7,164 nt of DNA from the NCBI GenBank assembly GCA_903861235.1, contig CAIOTP010000341.1, positions 1 through 7,164 on the forward strand, read 5' to 3'. Positions 6,417-7,164 of the stretch are shown here, piece after piece. Position numbers and translations under genes: made by a program. How positions within the stretch are numbered: position 1 is the stretch's first letter; each line of letters begins with the position of its first letter. The notes under the pieces are model-generated. The model saw only the letters and a program-made list of their open reading frames with translations. It was not told where the DNA came from and searched no databases. This DNA is from an uncultured bacterium (GTDB lineage Bacteria; Planctomycetota; Phycisphaerae; Phycisphaerales; SM1A02).

Positions 6417-6575
6417 GGGGTTTCCTCAGGCTTCGACCCTCAAAATCGCCGGATTTCCCTTGAACTTTCGGGCCGCACCGCGACAATCGGGGCTTGTCAT
6501 CGCTCTGGAGACGCCCGGAACGTCCGGAGGCCAGAGCCAGGCAGGACGCCGCATGACACGCACCACGGAGACCGC
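6417..6575 (+). promoter_or_regulatory. Intergenic region with candidate promoter and stem-loop leader of the DUF2617-like gene
   Basis: No gene is visible in these 159 bases. TTGAAC (6460-6465) and GACAAT (6482-6487), separated by 16 bases, each match four of six promoter consensus positions; the stretch around them is more AT-rich than the rest of the window. A start near 6494 would leave a leader of about 80 nt. In it, GCTCTGG (6502-6508) pairs with CCAGAGC (6531-6537), enclosing a second stem CCGGA/TCCGG (6515-6519 with 6523-6527). The ribosome binding site GGAG (6567-6570) lies 5 bases before the ATG, outside the stem-loop. Promoter and leader role are inferred. Confidence 0.4.
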
Positions 6576-7145
6576 ATGAACGCCCCCAAGACCAGCAGCC
6601 TGCAGGCCTACTCGCTCCTCGTGTACCGCAAGGCGGTGCACCCCGAGTTCTTCCAGATCGAGGCCCGCACGAGGCTCGAGCACCCCCAGTACGAGTTCGA
6701 GGGTTGGATCTTCAAGGGTGGTCACGCCGGCCGCTTCCAGTTCGGCGAACTCTGCGTCTGCGAGGTGGTCCTCGAGGGTGGGCAGAACCTGCCCGAGAAG
6801 GGCCTGGTCACCACCATGCCGTGCGCCGGCGAGCGCGAGTTCGACGAGAAGTTCGGCGAGAACCTGAACTACGTCATGACGCTGCAGACCGAGACGCTCA
6901 GCGAGCATCTCTACACCGGCACCTACCGCGAGATGATGGCGCACGGTCGCGACCGCAGCTGCATCATGACGAACTGGAACGACGACCAGGGGCGGCCCAA
7001 TCTTTCGCTCCTGGACATCCAGCGGTACCTCAACGCGGTGCATGTGCAGGGCTACCACCTCCGCAGCGACTGCGGCATGGTGCTCCGCACGCAGTCCATG
7101 TTCGAGATGAGCGACCCGAAGAAGGCGAAGCCGTCGCGCGGCTGA
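6576..7145 (+). CDS. Conserved protein of unknown function, DUF2617-like
   Basis: A soluble-looking 189-residue protein with no signal peptide or membrane segment. From memory it fits the DUF2617 family: VYRKAVHPEFFQI (16-28), a central strand-rich part, PCAGERE (82-88), LNYVMTLQTETLSEHLYTGT (97-116), LDIQRYLNAVHVQGYHL (146-162) and VLRTQSMFEM (169-178). I know of no established function for the family. Five cysteines (60, 62, 83, 129, 166) include a C-V-C pair, but I see no clear metal site. The ATG at 6576 is chosen because GGAG lies 5 bases upstream and homology begins soon after; the reading frame is open further up to 6225, but that part lies inside rnpB and its terminator. It lies downstream of rnpB with its own likely promoter. 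That it is a real gene is nearly certain; the family name is probable. Confidence 0.88.
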   Translation: MNAPKTSSLQAYSLLVYRKAVHPEFFQIEARTRLEHPQYEFEGWIFKGGHAGRFQFGELCVCEVVLEGGQNLPEKGLVTTMPCAGEREFDEKFGENLNYVMTLQTETLSEHLYTGTYREMMAHGRDRSCIMTNWNDDQGRPNLSLLDIQRYLNAVHVQGYHLRSDCGMVLRTQSMFEMSDPKKAKPSRG

Positions 7146-7164
7146 GCCCGGATTGCTCGAGAAG

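Noticed and set aside
6225..6575. Upstream extension of the DUF2617-like gene to a start at 6225
   Set aside because: The extra 117 residues would be encoded by RNase P RNA and its terminator, and a proper Shine-Dalgarno with ATG exists at 6576.

Overview
This GC-rich window (no computed value, but both strands are full of long shadow reading frames) looks like chromosomal core-genome DNA from a member of the Planctomycetota, quite possibly the Phycisphaerae. The guess rests on remembered resemblance of the L21 protein, of the DUF2617-like protein and of an unusual FlgI-like lipoprotein, not on a search, so the phylum is moderately supported and the class only weakly. I see no tRNA, CRISPR array, insertion sequence, phage gene or attachment site.

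Left half (1-4325), minus strand: a probable three-gene operon, read right to left. It starts with an RluA-family RNA pseudouridine synthase (3525-4325). Thirteen bases later comes a 599-residue lipoprotein with a flagellar P-ring (FlgI)-like domain joined to HEAT-like repeats (1712-3511). After 63 bases comes smc (1-1648), cut by the window edge just before the hinge. The smc frame is open to the edge and has a Walker A motif, a perfect Shine-Dalgarno sequence and an unusual acidic insertion in the head domain.

Middle (4326-4384): a 59-base divergent intergenic region. Both flanking genes lack a Shine-Dalgarno sequence and both have a -10-like hexamer exactly 6 nt before the start codon, which suggests leaderless transcripts.

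Right half (4385-7164), plus strand: a YbdL/kynurenine-aminotransferase-like PLP enzyme (4385-5575); ribosomal protein L21, rplU (5613-5933), with its own extended -10 promoter overlapping the aminotransferase stop codon; the RNase P RNA gene rnpB (about 5994-6380) with an excellent intrinsic terminator; and a DUF2617-like protein of unknown function (6576-7145). The usual partner of rplU, rpmA (L27), is absent from its normal place directly downstream.

Most of the window is housekeeping: RNA modification, chromosome organisation, ribosome assembly and tRNA maturation. The part that is not is the FlgI-like/HEAT lipoprotein, a flagellar ring fold with no flagellar genes around it. It is the best candidate here for undescribed biology.
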